Assembly (NCBI RefSeq): GCF_038023995.1
Contig: NZ_CP150660.1
Location: 3,842,501 to 3,906,500 of the forward strand
DNA from: Polaribacter atrinae
GTDB taxonomy: Bacteria > Bacteroidota > Bacteroidia > Flavobacteriales > Flavobacteriaceae
Direction of reading: 5' to 3'
DNA: 64,000 nucleotides
Positions 21,885-31,623 of this stretch are shown in pieces (the first letter of the stretch is position 1; every line of letters starts with the position of its first letter). The translations under genes were made by a program, and so were the position numbers. The notes below the pieces were generated by a model. That model saw only the letters and a program-made list of their open reading frames with translations. It did not search any database and was not told where the DNA came from.

Positions 21885-21930
21885 GTTTTGTATATGTAAA
21901 AGTTATGTTAAATATAATAAAAAATTCCAT

Positions 21931-21964
21931 AAAAAAAAACCCTCTTAAAAAAAGAGAGTTTTTA
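21931..21964 (-). terminator. intrinsic terminator after HU gene
   Basis: Imperfect hairpin AACTCTCTT/AAGAGGGTT on the minus strand followed by nine T, 23 bp after the HU stop codon. Confidence 0.75.
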
Positions 21965-21986
21965 TATACTTTAAAAACTATATGTT

Positions 21987-22259
21987 TTAGTTTACAGCGT
22001 CGCTTAAACCAGCTCCAGCTTTAAATTTAGCTACGTTTTTAGCAGCGATTTCGATAGTTTTTCCTGTTTGAGGGTTTCTTCCTGTTCTAGCAGCTCTGTT
22101 AGAAACAGAGAATGTACCAAAACCAACTAAAGCAACTTTATCACCACCTTTTAAAGCAGAAGTTACATTGTCTGTAAAAGATTCTAATGCCGCTTTAGCT
22201 GCTACTTTAGAAATTCCTGCATCAGCAGCCATTGCATCGATTAAATCTGACTTGTTCAT
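21987..22259 (-). CDS. hup: HU-family DNA-binding protein
   Basis: 90 aa, typical length. [36 protein letters not shown] forms the helical dimerisation part; [33 protein letters not shown] is the beta-arm with the conserved R-N-P-Q-T-G tip that intercalates in the DNA minor groove. Nucleoid-associated, binds bent DNA as a dimer. Own leader and terminator, so probably highly expressed alone. Confidence 0.96.
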   Translation of the reverse strand: MNKSDLIDAMAADAGISKVAAKAALESFTDNVTSALKGGDKVALVGFGTFSVSNRAARTGRNPQTGKTIEIAAKNVAKFKAGAGLSDAVN

Positions 22260-22446
22260 AATAAATAAATTTTTTTAAAATTAATTGTATATTTTTTGCT
22301 TAATAGCTTAACAAATATAGATGGATTAAGGGTTTACGCAAATTTGAGTGCAAAAAAAGCACCTTTTTGTTAATAAATATGTGTAAATTGTTAATAAAGG
22401 TAGTTGTAAATCACAAAAACCTATAAAAACCTTACAGATAAAGGCT

Positions 22447-23400
22447 TTAGAAGACATTCGCTTCAGAAGAAAAAGTATAGCCATTTAGTAAACTTTTTGC
22501 ATCCATTTTTTTCTTTCCAGATAGTTTTATTTCATCAATAATAATGAAACCGCCATTAACAGCCACTTTTAATTCTTTTTTTGTGGCTATAATTTTACCA
22601 ATGGTATAATTATGAGGTTCTTCTTCATTGCTTTGTTTTCTAATTGCATAAATTTTAGCAGCTATCTCTTCTTTTTCATTTATTATAGTGGTCCAAGCTG
22701 CCGGAAAAGGATTTAAGCCTCTAATCTTATTATAGATATTGTCTAAAGTATCTGTCCAATCTATTCTACAGTTTTCTGGGTTTAATTTAGATGCAGATTT
22801 TTCTTCTAAATCGGGTTGCTTTGTAGTTGTTACTTTTTCCGTAGCAATTAAGTCTATTGTTTTTGCAACCAAATCGGCTCCTAAAAACATTAGTTTATCA
22901 TGTAATGTACCAACAGTTTCTGTTTCTGAAACAGCTATTTCTTCTTGTAAGATAATTTCTCCAGTATCAATTTTATCATCAATAAAAAATGTGGTAACCC
23001 CTGTTTTAGTTTCTCCGTTTATAATTGCCCAATGTATTGGTGCTGCACCTCTATATTCTGGTAATAAAGAAGCGTGTAAATTAAAGGTACCATATTTAGG
23101 CATTTGCCAAACTACTTTTGGTAACATTCTAAAAGCAACTACAATTTGTACATCTGCATTTAAATCTTTCAACTCCTTATTAAAGTCTTGGTTTTTTAAA
23201 TTGGTAGGTTGTAAAATAGGTAAGTTTACCGAAGTAGCATATTTTTTTACTGCAGACTCATTTAACTTTCGTCCTCTTCCTGCAGGTTTATCAGATGCTG
23301 TAATTACACCAACTACATTATAATCATTTTCTACCAAATGCTTTAAAATAGTAACAGCAAAATCTGGAGTTCCCATAAAAACAATACGCATGTCTTTCAT
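22447..23400 (-). CDS. fmt: methionyl-tRNA formyltransferase
   Basis: 317 aa. N-terminal formyltransferase domain (RIVFMGTPDFAVTILKHLV, NLHASLLPEYRGAAPIHWAIINGETKTGVTTFFIDDKIDTG) holding the conserved N-x-H-x-S-L-L-P-x-Y-R-G-A-A-P-I motif, and a C-terminal OB-fold domain (NKIRGLNPFPAAWT). Transfers a formyl group from 10-formyl-THF to initiator Met-tRNA. The start at 23400 lies 2 bp after the stop of recQ, so it is probably transcribed with recQ. Confidence 0.97.
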   Translation of the reverse strand: MKDMRIVFMGTPDFAVTILKHLVENDYNVVGVITASDKPAGRGRKLNESAVKKYATSVNLPILQPTNLKNQDFNKELKDLNADVQIVVAFRMLPKVVWQMPKYGTFNLHASLLPEYRGAAPIHWAIINGETKTGVTTFFIDDKIDTGEIILQEEIAVSETETVGTLHDKLMFLGADLVAKTIDLIATEKVTTTKQPDLEEKSASKLNPENCRIDWTDTLDNIYNKIRGLNPFPAAWTTIINEKEEIAAKIYAIRKQSNEEEPHNYTIGKIIATKKELKVAVNGGFIIIDEIKLSGKKKMDAKSLLNGYTFSSEANVF

Positions 23401-23402
23401 AA

Positions 23403-25304
23403 TTAGTTGTTTAATTGGTATTTATTCTGATGATTAATTTTTATTTTATCATCTGTTAATAGTTGTCGCAAATGTATTAAAATGTCTTTTTCATTTGCTA
23501 CTAAAGAGGCACTAATTTCTTGTGATGATAAAACTTGTTGCTCCTTTAATAGTAATAGTATTTCTGATGATAAATTTTTAATAGGTTTTCTGTTTTCTGA
23601 AATACAAACATCACAAATGCCACATTTTTCTGTTTTTATTTCATCAAAATAACTTAAAACTTGATTGCTTCTACAAATAGTATTGTTTTGTATAAAAGCA
23701 ATTAAATCTTCTGATTTTTGTTTTTTCTGATGGATGAATTGCTTCATTTCTCTAGAGCATCTATTAATGGTGTAATCATCTTCTCTAGGAAGTAGAAAAA
23801 CAAGCTCCGTATCATTTTTTACAGGTTTATATTCAATAATATTGTCGTTTTCTAAACGTTTAAAATTAGCTAAAACAAGATTAGTAGTGAGACCCGATTT
23901 TTTAGCGATAAAAAATTCATCAATTTTTACCTCCTCTTCAAATAAACCTGCATAGGTTCTTAATATGGAATTGGTAAAGTTTTTAATCATAGGATTTTTA
24001 TCCAAATAATTTAAAACCGTTTTACTATTCACAATAAATTGCAACGTAGATTTTTTGTTATACTGATTGCTAATTTCTATAATTCCATTATTGGTTAATA
24101 TTTTAAGGGCAGTATCTACCTTTAATACGGAATACTTATACTTTTTAGAAAACTCTAAAAGGTTAAAAGAATAAGACTCTTCGCTCAACTCACCTAAATA
24201 AATTCTAAAATATTGATATAATTTTTTATGGATTTCTTTAATTTCACTGATACTTAACAGCGTTTTTTCTAAACGGTCTTTAAATAATAAAACATCACTT
24301 TTATTGTATAACAAAACCGCAAATGACTTTTTACTATTTCTACCAGCTCTCCCTGTTTCTTGTACGTAATTCTCGATACTTGTAGGCAAATCTAAGTGAA
24401 TCACCAAGCCAACGTTAGCTTTGTCAATTCCCATTCCAAAGGCATTTGTAGCCACCATAATGGGGGTTTTCTCTGTCATCCAGTTTTCAAAAGAAATGTT
24501 TTTTTCTACGGATGATAAACCTCCATGATAAAAAGAACTTTTAAAATTATTTGCATTTAAAAACGAAGCAATCTGAGTCGTTTTTTTTCTAGAATTGACA
24601 TAAACAATTGCAGGTGTTTTCGTTTTTGTAAAAATTTGAAGTAAACGTTGCAATTTGTCTTCAATAGTAAAAATTTGATAGGCTAAATTTTCTCTAAAAA
24701 AAGATTTTTTAAAAAGTATAGGTTCTTTTAATTCAAGGTTTTTAGCAATATCTCCAAGAACTTTCTGATTTGCCGTTGCTGTTAAAGCTATAAAAGGAAT
24801 ATCGGGTTTAAGCTCTCTTAATATGTTGATATTTCTGTAAGAAGGTCTAAAATCGTGTCCCCATTCAGAAATACAATGTGCTTCATCAATGGCAATTAAG
24901 TTGATGTTTAATTCTTTTATTTTTTGTTGAATAAAGTACGATTGTAATCTTTCTGGAGAAAGGTATAAGAATTTTATGCTTCCAAATTTAACATTGTCAA
25001 ATAAGGTAATCATTTCATCTTGTGTAGAACCCGATTTAATAGTTGTGGCTTTAATGCCTTTTTGCGTTAAGTTTTCTACCTGATCTTGCATTAAAGCAAT
25101 TAATGGTGAAATAACTAAACAGACACCTTCTTTGGCTAAAGCCGGAATTTGAAAGCAAATAGACTTTCCGCCACCTGTTGGCAACAATGCAATGACATCT
25201 TTTTGTGCTAAGGATGCCGTAATTATTTCTTCTTGTTGTGGCCTAAACTCAGAAAAACCCCAATATTTTTTTAATATTTCTTTAGGCGAAATCATAAATC
25301 GCAA
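23403..25304 (-). CDS. recQ: ATP-dependent DNA helicase RecQ
   Basis: 633 aa. Superfamily 2 helicase motifs: PTGGGKSICFQIPA (I), IDEAHCISEWGHDFRP (II, DEAH), ALTATA (III), ATNAFGMGIDKANVGLVIHLDLP and QETGRAGRN (V, VI). The zinc-binding RQC region is visible as CSREMKQF and EKCGICDVC, then a winged-helix tail. A clear HRDC domain is not seen. Unwinds branched DNA in RecF-type repair. It overlaps the upstream NTPase gene by 13 bp. Confidence 0.95.
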   Translation of the reverse strand: MRFMISPKEILKKYWGFSEFRPQQEEIITASLAQKDVIALLPTGGGKSICFQIPALAKEGVCLVISPLIALMQDQVENLTQKGIKATTIKSGSTQDEMITLFDNVKFGSIKFLYLSPERLQSYFIQQKIKELNINLIAIDEAHCISEWGHDFRPSYRNINILRELKPDIPFIALTATANQKVLGDIAKNLELKEPILFKKSFFRENLAYQIFTIEDKLQRLLQIFTKTKTPAIVYVNSRKKTTQIASFLNANNFKSSFYHGGLSSVEKNISFENWMTEKTPIMVATNAFGMGIDKANVGLVIHLDLPTSIENYVQETGRAGRNSKKSFAVLLYNKSDVLLFKDRLEKTLLSISEIKEIHKKLYQYFRIYLGELSEESYSFNLLEFSKKYKYSVLKVDTALKILTNNGIIEISNQYNKKSTLQFIVNSKTVLNYLDKNPMIKNFTNSILRTYAGLFEEEVKIDEFFIAKKSGLTTNLVLANFKRLENDNIIEYKPVKNDTELVFLLPREDDYTINRCSREMKQFIHQKKQKSEDLIAFIQNNTICRSNQVLSYFDEIKTEKCGICDVCISENRKPIKNLSSEILLLLKEQQVLSSQEISASLVANEKDILIHLRQLLTDDKIKINHQNKYQLNN

Positions 25305-25834
25305 GCAAGCGAATTAATTACAAAATCGGTTCTTTCTTTTAAAGAACCAAAAGGAACATTAATAATACAATAGCCTAAATCTGTATAAGATTTCATCAAA
25401 AAGCGATCAATTTCTATGGTTTCTTCAAAAGATTCATAACGTTCATTATCTGTCGTGTGAATGTCTTCCCACGGCGAGAAATGAAAAATCTTACTGTATT
25501 TGTATAGATTGCTTTTTTCAAAGAAAGTAGCAGGATATTCTGTTTTAAAAAAGTCCATATAGGCATGAACATCCGGAATTCCTCTATCAAAAAAAACAAG
25601 GTCTTCGTTGCTTTTACTTGCTTCTAAAAATTGTTTTTCTCTGCCTTGTAAAAGCAGTTTACTAAACAATAAAGGTTCAGTTAAAAATAATTGATCGATT
25701 CCTTTTTTTTTAGCTTCTAGAGTAACTTCTCTAGATATTTCTGGCATACAAAAACACCCTCTTTTTACTAATTCATTTATAACGGAGGTTTTTCCTGTTC
25801 CGGGTCCACCTATTAAGACTATTTTTTGCTGCAT
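25292..25834 (-). CDS. AAA_28-type P-loop NTPase
   Basis: 180 aa. Walker A GGPGTGKTS at residues 8-16 and an FFDRGIPD segment near residue 85 as the Walker B-like region; a later W-E-D-I-H motif and the ERYESFEET segment resemble AAA_28 NTPase/kinase-like proteins. Substrate unknown; the compact kinase-like fold suggests phosphoryl transfer to a small molecule. Overlaps recQ, so the two are translationally coupled. Confidence 0.85.
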   Translation of the reverse strand: MQQKIVLIGGPGTGKTSVINELVKRGCFCMPEISREVTLEAKKKGIDQLFLTEPLLFSKLLLQGREKQFLEASKSNEDLVFFDRGIPDVHAYMDFFKTEYPATFFEKSNLYKYSKIFHFSPWEDIHTTDNERYESFEETIEIDRFLMKSYTDLGYCIINVPFGSLKERTDFVINSLACDL

Positions 25835-25878
25835 TTCACAAAAATAAATGATTCCCTTTATAAAACTAATTTTTAATG

Positions 25879-25887
25879 TAATTTTGT
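25879..25887 (+). promoter_or_regulatory. promoter -7 element of the DUF493-PPIase-MoxR operon
   Basis: TAATTTTGT matches the TAnnTTTG box, 43 nt before the DUF493 ATG, leaving room for a leader with an AT-rich ribosome-binding region. Confidence 0.55.
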
Positions 25888-25929
25888 GTCTTGTTATTTA
25901 TAATTAATTTATAATAAAGAAGTGTTTTT

Positions 25930-26211
25930 ATGAGTGATAAAAAAGAATTTTATACAAAGTTAAAAGACCAATTAGACGATACAACTAACTTTCCTGCAGA
26001 CTATATGTATAAATTTATTGTACCTACAGATGGCAATCAGGTTCAAGAGGTAGAAGATTTATTTAATGATTCTGGGGCAGTAATTAACACAAAAAAATCT
26101 AAGACAGGGAAATATGTGAGCGTTTCTATCGTATTAAAGATAGAAAGTTCTGATAAAGTAATTTCTTATTATTTAAAAGCTGAGAAAATTAAAGGAATCA
26201 TTTCATTATAA
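25930..26211 (+). CDS. DUF493 (YbeD-like) family protein
   Basis: 93 aa, usual size. FPADYMYKFIVPTDGNQVQEVEDLF and KTGKYVSVSIVLKIESSDKVISYYLKAEKIKGIISL give the ferredoxin-like alpha/beta fold of YbeD proteins, possibly regulatory. First gene of a five-gene operon with three foldases and a MoxR ATPase. Confidence 0.9.
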   Translation: MSDKKEFYTKLKDQLDDTTNFPADYMYKFIVPTDGNQVQEVEDLFNDSGAVINTKKSKTGKYVSVSIVLKIESSDKVISYYLKAEKIKGIISL

Positions 26212-26222
26212 TTAAGTCGTTT

Positions 26223-27857
26223 ATGAAAAGAATAGTTTTATTATTTGTTTTAAGTGTCTCCATTTCTGTCTTTTCTCAAAAGAAAGACAAAACATTAATC
26301 ACCATAGATGGTGAAAAAACAACTGTTTCAGAATTTAAAAGAGTCTATGAAAAAAATTTAGATGCTATTGATAATGAAGAAGCAAAAAGTGTTACTAAAA
26401 ATTTAGATTTATACATTAATTATAAGCTAAAAGTAAAAGAAGCTTATGCTATTAATTTAGATACGTTGCCATCTTATAAAAGAGAAATGGAATCTTATAA
26501 AAATCAGCTTTCTGCACCGTATTTGCAAGACACTACTTTTATAGATCAATTGGTAAAAGACGCTTATTTTAGAACTAAAAATCAAGTAAAAGCAAAACAT
26601 ATTTTAATAAGATTACCAAGAGAAGCGTCTCCAAAAGACACTTTAATGGTTTATAATAAAATCTTAGAATTAAGAGACAGAATTATAAAAGGAGAAAAGT
26701 TTGAAGCAATAGCGGCACAATATTCTGAAGATAGATCTGCCCAAGATGATCCTAAAACAGGTAGAAAAGGAAATGGTGGTGATTTAGGGTATTTCTCTGC
26801 TTTTAGTATGGTGTATCCTTTTGAGGTTGCGGCATACACAACTAAGGTGGGCGACGTTTCTATGCCTTTTAAAACACAATTTGGATATCATATTTTACAA
26901 GTTGATGACGTAAAAGAATCTAAAGGAGAAATTGAAGCTGCACATATTTTAATAAGAGATACCACTGCGGTTGGTAAAATAAAGATAGATAGTATTTATG
27001 CCAAATTAAATAATAAAGAGAGTTTTGATGATTTAGCAAAACAATACTCAGAAGATCCAGGATCTAAAAATAATGGAGGTAAATTAGGTAAGTTTGGTGC
27101 AGGTAGAATGGTAAAACCATTTGATGATGCAGCTTTTGCTTTAGAAAATATAGCTGATTTTTCTAGACCATTTAGAACTCGTTTTGGTTGGCATATTGTA
27201 CAATTGATAAAAAAACATCCTATTAAGTCTTTTGATGAATTAAAAAATGAATTAAAAGAAAAAGTAAAAAAGAGCTCTAGAATGCAGTTGTCTGAAATGG
27301 CAGTTGTAAATAAATTAAAAAAAGAGTACACTATTACGGAGTTTGAAGAAGCTAAAAAGATTTTAGATAGAAAAAATCTAAGAGCAATTCCTAAAGATTC
27401 ATTACAGAATACTATTATTAGTATCAATGGTAAAAATATTACGCAAGAAACTTTTATAAGCTATATTAGAAATAGAAGGCACTTAGCTGTTTTTAAACTT
27501 TTTGATATGTTTAAAGAAGAACAAATTCTAACGTACTATAAAGAGAATTTAATTCATACAGAACCAGAATACGCATATACATTAAAAGAATATGAAGATG
27601 GTTTGTTACTTTTTGAATTGATGCAAGAAAAAATTTGGACAAAATCTTCTAAGGATTCTATTGGATTACAAAAGTTTTTTGAAACACAAACTGATAAATA
27701 CAAAACAACAGACTTAAAAAGTGTTAAAGGACAGGTTATTAATGACTACCAAACCTTTTTAGAAAAAAATTGGATTGCAGACTTAAGAAAGAAAAGTAAA
27801 GTTAAAGTGAGTAAAAAGGAGTTGAAAAAATTAATTAAATTTTACGAAAATAAATAA
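26223..27857 (+). CDS. periplasmic peptidyl-prolyl isomerase with two parvulin domains
   Basis: 544 aa with a signal peptide (MKRIVLLFVLSVSISVFSQ). An N-terminal chaperone-like part is followed by two rotamase domains, each marked by an A-x-H-I-L-I-R start (about 124 and 238), an S-E-D segment, a G-G-x-L-G turn and an F-G-(Y/W)-H-I-(L/V) end. Expected to assist outer-membrane protein folding in the periplasm, like SurA. It overlaps the next gene by one base. Confidence 0.92.
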   Translation: MKRIVLLFVLSVSISVFSQKKDKTLITIDGEKTTVSEFKRVYEKNLDAIDNEEAKSVTKNLDLYINYKLKVKEAYAINLDTLPSYKREMESYKNQLSAPYLQDTTFIDQLVKDAYFRTKNQVKAKHILIRLPREASPKDTLMVYNKILELRDRIIKGEKFEAIAAQYSEDRSAQDDPKTGRKGNGGDLGYFSAFSMVYPFEVAAYTTKVGDVSMPFKTQFGYHILQVDDVKESKGEIEAAHILIRDTTAVGKIKIDSIYAKLNNKESFDDLAKQYSEDPGSKNNGGKLGKFGAGRMVKPFDDAAFALENIADFSRPFRTRFGWHIVQLIKKHPIKSFDELKNELKEKVKKSSRMQLSEMAVVNKLKKEYTITEFEEAKKILDRKNLRAIPKDSLQNTIISINGKNITQETFISYIRNRRHLAVFKLFDMFKEEQILTYYKENLIHTEPEYAYTLKEYEDGLLLFELMQEKIWTKSSKDSIGLQKFFETQTDKYKTTDLKSVKGQVINDYQTFLEKNWIADLRKKSKVKVSKKELKKLIKFYENK

Positions 27858-28702
27858 TGAAATACATCGCTTTTCTTTTTTGTGTAGTGTTATTTTCTTC
27901 TTGTGAGTTTTTTACAATGAAAGAAAAGGAAATTAACACCTCAGAAATTGTGGCTACTGTTAATAAAGAAAAGCTTTATAGAGAAGATTTGGTAAATGTA
28001 TTACCTAAAAACATATCTAATATAGATAGCATTGTGTTGGTGAAAAGCTATATTCAAAATTGGGCAATTAAAAGACTCTTTTTAGAAAAAGCTAAGAATA
28101 ATATTTCTTTAGAAACGGTGAACCAAATTGATGATTTAGTTAAAGACTATAAAGAAAGCTTATTAATAAATAATTTTAAAGAACAACTGGTAAAACAACA
28201 ATTAGATACTGTAATTTCTGAAGAGGAGTTGACATCGTATTATTTATTGAATAAAGAAAACTTTAAACTAAATGAAGAGCTAGTTAAAATAAGATATCTT
28301 CATGTAGACAATAATATTAAAGATAAAAAGAATATTCTGAAGCTTTTTAAATCGGATGATGTTAGCGATTTAGAAAGATTAGAAAAACAAGAGTTAAGTT
28401 TTAAATCACATCAATTTAACGACTCTGTTTGGACTCAATTAGATAACATTTTGTTAAAACTGCCTTTTTCAAAGGAAAAACTGTTAAAAAAAACAAAATT
28501 CATCGAAAAACAAGACTCAATAGGTTTATATTTGGTGGCTATAAATGACGTCTTAGAACGTAATTCTATTGCGCCATTAAGTTATATAACACCAACTATA
28601 GAACAAATGATTTTACATAAACGTAAAATTGAATTATTAAGAGAGATAGAAAAAATAATAGTAAAAGATGCAACACAGAACAACAATTTCAAAATATATT
28701 AA
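27857..28702 (+). CDS. SurA-N-like lipoprotein in PPIase operon
   Basis: 281 aa. Signal peptide with lipobox LFSSC, so a lipoprotein. The first part (IVATVNKEKLYREDLVNVLPKN) is like the start of SurA/PpiC N-terminal domains, but no parvulin domain follows; the body is charged and helical. Probably a chaperone partner of the flanking isomerases. Its end overlaps the next gene's start by 35 bp. Confidence 0.75.
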   Translation: MKYIAFLFCVVLFSSCEFFTMKEKEINTSEIVATVNKEKLYREDLVNVLPKNISNIDSIVLVKSYIQNWAIKRLFLEKAKNNISLETVNQIDDLVKDYKESLLINNFKEQLVKQQLDTVISEEELTSYYLLNKENFKLNEELVKIRYLHVDNNIKDKKNILKLFKSDDVSDLERLEKQELSFKSHQFNDSVWTQLDNILLKLPFSKEKLLKKTKFIEKQDSIGLYLVAINDVLERNSIAPLSYITPTIEQMILHKRKIELLREIEKIIVKDATQNNNFKIY

Positions 28703-30050
28703 AACCTCAATTTTTACCTTTTTTCTAGGTTTTTTAGGATTGCAGACTTTTGCACAAAAAGTAAAAATAGATGGAGTAGCCGTTGTTATTGGTAAAAACA
28801 TCGTTTTAGATTCTGATATTGCTAAGTTTAAGCAAGAAGTAGAAGTAAGAAGCGAAGGGAAAGTAAAGATAACAGACTGCGAAATGCTAGAAGAATTAAT
28901 GCAACAGAAATTAATGGCACACCACGCAGTGGTAGACAGTGTTACTGTTTCTGATGCTGAAATTTCTGATAAAGTAGATAGAAGTATTCAATACTTTACA
29001 CAACAATACGGAAATATAGAGAAAGTAATTAAAGCCTATGGTTTTAATGATTTAGAAGATTTAAAAAAGGAATTGACTACAGTTCAAACAGAAAATCTTT
29101 TAATTGAAAAAGAACAATTAAAAATTACAGAAAAAATAGATGTTACTCCAGAAGAAGTACGCTTGTATTATAATGGATTAAAAGAAAAAGGAGAATTACC
29201 TCAGTTTCCTGCAGAGATAGAATTGGCTCAAATAGTTTTAACAGCAGTCCCTACAAAAGAAGAGACAGAAAGAGTTATTGCCAAATTATTAGAAATTAAA
29301 AAGGATATAGAAGAAGGTTCTAACTTTAGAATGAAAGCTATTATTAATTCAGATGATCCTGGTGTTACTAATAATGGAGGAGAATATACAGTGACAAAAG
29401 AATCTGCTTTTATTAAAGAATTTAAAGAAATGGCTTTTACTTTAGATGTGAATCAAGTATCTAAACCATTCAAATCAGAATTTGGTTATCATATCATGCA
29501 GTTGCATGCAATAAAAGGAAATACAAGAGTAGCTTCTCATATCTTAATGCAACCAGACGTTCCTGATTCAAAAATGAATGAGCTTAAAGAGAAAGCAGAT
29601 AGTATTGTCTTAAAAATTAGAACTGGAATTTTAACTTTTGATGAAGCTGTTAAAAAATATTCTGATGATGCTGATACTAAGAATAGTGGTGGTCTTATAA
29701 TTAACCCTTCTACGGGAGAGTCTAAATTCGATTTAACAAGAATGGATCCTGCTTTTTATGCAAGAGTAAGTGATCTTAAAAAAGGAGAAATGACAGACCC
29801 TTTTTATGATGAAGAAAGATCTGGAGATAAAATGTTTAAGTTCATTTTAATGAAAGACAGAACAGATACACATGTTGCAAATATTATTGATGATTACGTT
29901 AAAGTACAACAATTAGCGCTTCAGAAAAAGAAAGAAGAAACCATTACAAAATGGTCTAAAGAAAAAATAAAAGATACTTATATTAACATCGGACCTACAC
30001 ATAGTAAATGTACGTTTGATAAGAACTGGAAAAAAGCAGTAAATAAATAA
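28668..30050 (+). CDS. surA: SurA-like periplasmic peptidyl-prolyl isomerase
   Basis: 460 aa with a signal peptide (ends LQTFAQ). N-terminal SurA domain (VDGVAVVIGKNIVLDSDIAKFKQEV, LEELMQQKLMAHHAV), a first parvulin domain (IELAQIVLTAVP ... FGYHIMQLHAI) and a second (ASHILMQPD ... KGEMTDPFYDE). Most SurA-like member of the operon; likely the main outer-membrane protein chaperone. Starts inside the previous gene, ends with TAA overlapping the ATG of moxR. Confidence 0.88.
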   Translation: MQHRTTISKYIKTSIFTFFLGFLGLQTFAQKVKIDGVAVVIGKNIVLDSDIAKFKQEVEVRSEGKVKITDCEMLEELMQQKLMAHHAVVDSVTVSDAEISDKVDRSIQYFTQQYGNIEKVIKAYGFNDLEDLKKELTTVQTENLLIEKEQLKITEKIDVTPEEVRLYYNGLKEKGELPQFPAEIELAQIVLTAVPTKEETERVIAKLLEIKKDIEEGSNFRMKAIINSDDPGVTNNGGEYTVTKESAFIKEFKEMAFTLDVNQVSKPFKSEFGYHIMQLHAIKGNTRVASHILMQPDVPDSKMNELKEKADSIVLKIRTGILTFDEAVKKYSDDADTKNSGGLIINPSTGESKFDLTRMDPAFYARVSDLKKGEMTDPFYDEERSGDKMFKFILMKDRTDTHVANIIDDYVKVQQLALQKKKEETITKWSKEKIKDTYINIGPTHSKCTFDKNWKKAVNK

Positions 30051-31003
30051 TGTCTGACGTTAAAGCTGTAAAAGACTTAGTAGATAAATACAACGCGCTA
30101 AAAACAGAAATAGGTAAAGTAATTATTGGGCAGCATGAAGCTGTTAATTTCACTTTATTATCTATTTTTTGCGGAGGTCACTCGTTATTAGTAGGTGTAC
30201 CTGGTTTGGCTAAAACCTTGTTAGTAAATACAGTGTCAGATGCTTTAGGGTTGCATTTTAAAAGAATACAATTTACACCAGATTTAATGCCTTCTGATAT
30301 TTTAGGAAGTGAGATTTTAGATGAAAATAGACACTTTAAATTTATTAAAGGACCTCTTTTTTCTAATATTATTCTTGCGGATGAAATTAACAGAACGCCT
30401 CCAAAAACACAGGCCGCTTTATTAGAAGCAATGCAGGAGCGCTCTGTAACCGTTTCTGGAAATCATTATAAATTAGATTTACCGTTCTTTGTGTTGGCTA
30501 CACAAAACCCAATTGAGCAAGAAGGAACTTATCCTTTACCAGAAGCGCAATTAGATAGGTTTATGTTTTCTATTTATTTAGAATATCCTTCATTTAAAGA
30601 AGAGGTAGCAGTTGTAAAAAGTACAACAGGTAATAAAAGTGCTACTATAAATCCATTATTTTCTGCAGAAGAAATTGTGGAAATTCAAAAACTAATACGT
30701 AAGATTCCTGTTGCAGATAATGTAATCGAATATGCTGTTGGTTTAGTTGGTAAAACAAGACCAAAATCTAAAGAAGCAACAGATTTAGTAAAGTCTTACT
30801 TAGATTGGGGAGCAGGTCCAAGAGCGTCTCAAAACTTAATTTTGGCAGCAAAAGCACATGCAGCTGTAAATGGAAAGTTTTCTCCAGATATCGAAAACGT
30901 GAAAGCAGTAGCAATCCCTATTTTATCGCATAGAATTGTAAAGAATTATAAAGCGGAGGCAGAAGGAATTACTGTTGCAGATATTATAAAGTCTCTCTTG
31001 TAG
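30050..31003 (+). CDS. MoxR-family AAA+ ATPase
   Basis: 317 aa. Walker A GVPGLAKTLL (about 49-58), Walker B IILADEINRTPPKTQAALLEAMQE, sensor 1 LATQNPIEQEGTYPLPEAQLDRFM. MoxR ATPases act as chaperones, often with VWA proteins; the BatA gene in this window is distant and on the other strand. Last gene of the operon, with a terminator right after. Confidence 0.95.
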   Translation: MSDVKAVKDLVDKYNALKTEIGKVIIGQHEAVNFTLLSIFCGGHSLLVGVPGLAKTLLVNTVSDALGLHFKRIQFTPDLMPSDILGSEILDENRHFKFIKGPLFSNIILADEINRTPPKTQAALLEAMQERSVTVSGNHYKLDLPFFVLATQNPIEQEGTYPLPEAQLDRFMFSIYLEYPSFKEEVAVVKSTTGNKSATINPLFSAEEIVEIQKLIRKIPVADNVIEYAVGLVGKTRPKSKEATDLVKSYLDWGAGPRASQNLILAAKAHAAVNGKFSPDIENVKAVAIPILSHRIVKNYKAEAEGITVADIIKSLL

Positions 31004-31025
31004 ATCGATTTTATTTTTCATTCAT

Positions 31026-31058
31026 AAAAAAAAACACGGTAAATGCCGTGTTTTTTTT
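31026..31058. terminator. bidirectional terminator between moxR and rsmD
   Basis: Stem CACGG/CCGTG flanked by A-run and T-run on opposite sides, serving two convergent genes. Confidence 0.85.
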
Positions 31059-31083
31059 ATGGATAAAATCTTAATTGATAAAA

Positions 31084-31623
31084 TTATTCGTTTTCAAAGA
31101 AGCTAAATACATTTCCTCCGTAACGCTTATCATAACTATGTTTCTCGTGTTTAGAAAGGTCGGTGTGTTTAGAGTGTTCTACAATTAAAACCCCTTCTTC
31201 TTTAAGAATGTTATTTGTAAAAACTAAATCTACTATTTTTAAAAATTGTTCTTCTTCAAAATCGTAAGGAGGATCTGCAAAAATAACATCTGCTTGTAAA
31301 GAAGTCTTTTCTAAAAATTTATAGACATCACTTTTAAAAGTGTTTATTGGTAGTTCTAAAGTTTTTGCTGTTTCATTAATGTATTTTATACATCCAAAGT
31401 GGGCGTCTATGGCATAAATATCTTTAGTTCCTCTAGAGCCGAATTCATAACTAATGTTTCCTGTACCAGAAAAAAGATCTATAACAGCAATACTATCAAA
31501 GAAATACGTGTTGTTTAAGATGTTAAATAACGATTCTTTTGCCATATCTGTTGTGGGACGAACAGGTAGGTTTTTAGGCGCTGATAAACGTCTGCTTTTG
31601 TGTTTTCCGGAAATTATTCTCAT
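31084..31623 (-). CDS. rsmD: 16S rRNA (guanine966-N2)-methyltransferase
   Basis: 179 aa. MRIISGKHKSRRLSAPKNLPVRPTTDMAKESLFNIL, AVIDLFSGTGNISYEFGSRG (SAM motif I) and VIFADPPYDF (D-P-P-Y catalytic motif) identify RsmD, which methylates G966 of 16S rRNA. Overlaps the upstream DUF3822 gene by 4 bp. Confidence 0.95.
   Translation of the reverse strand: MRIISGKHKSRRLSAPKNLPVRPTTDMAKESLFNILNNTYFFDSIAVIDLFSGTGNISYEFGSRGTKDIYAIDAHFGCIKYINETAKTLELPINTFKSDVYKFLEKTSLQADVIFADPPYDFEEEQFLKIVDLVFTNNILKEEGVLIVEHSKHTDLSKHEKHSYDKRYGGNVFSFFENE

Noticed and set aside
22739..23323. 194-aa open frame opposite fmt
   Set aside because: It is the antisense shadow of a well-conserved gene with no own features.
26996..27427. 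143-aa frame opposite the PPIase gene
   Set aside because: Antisense shadow without ribosome-binding region or familiar motif.
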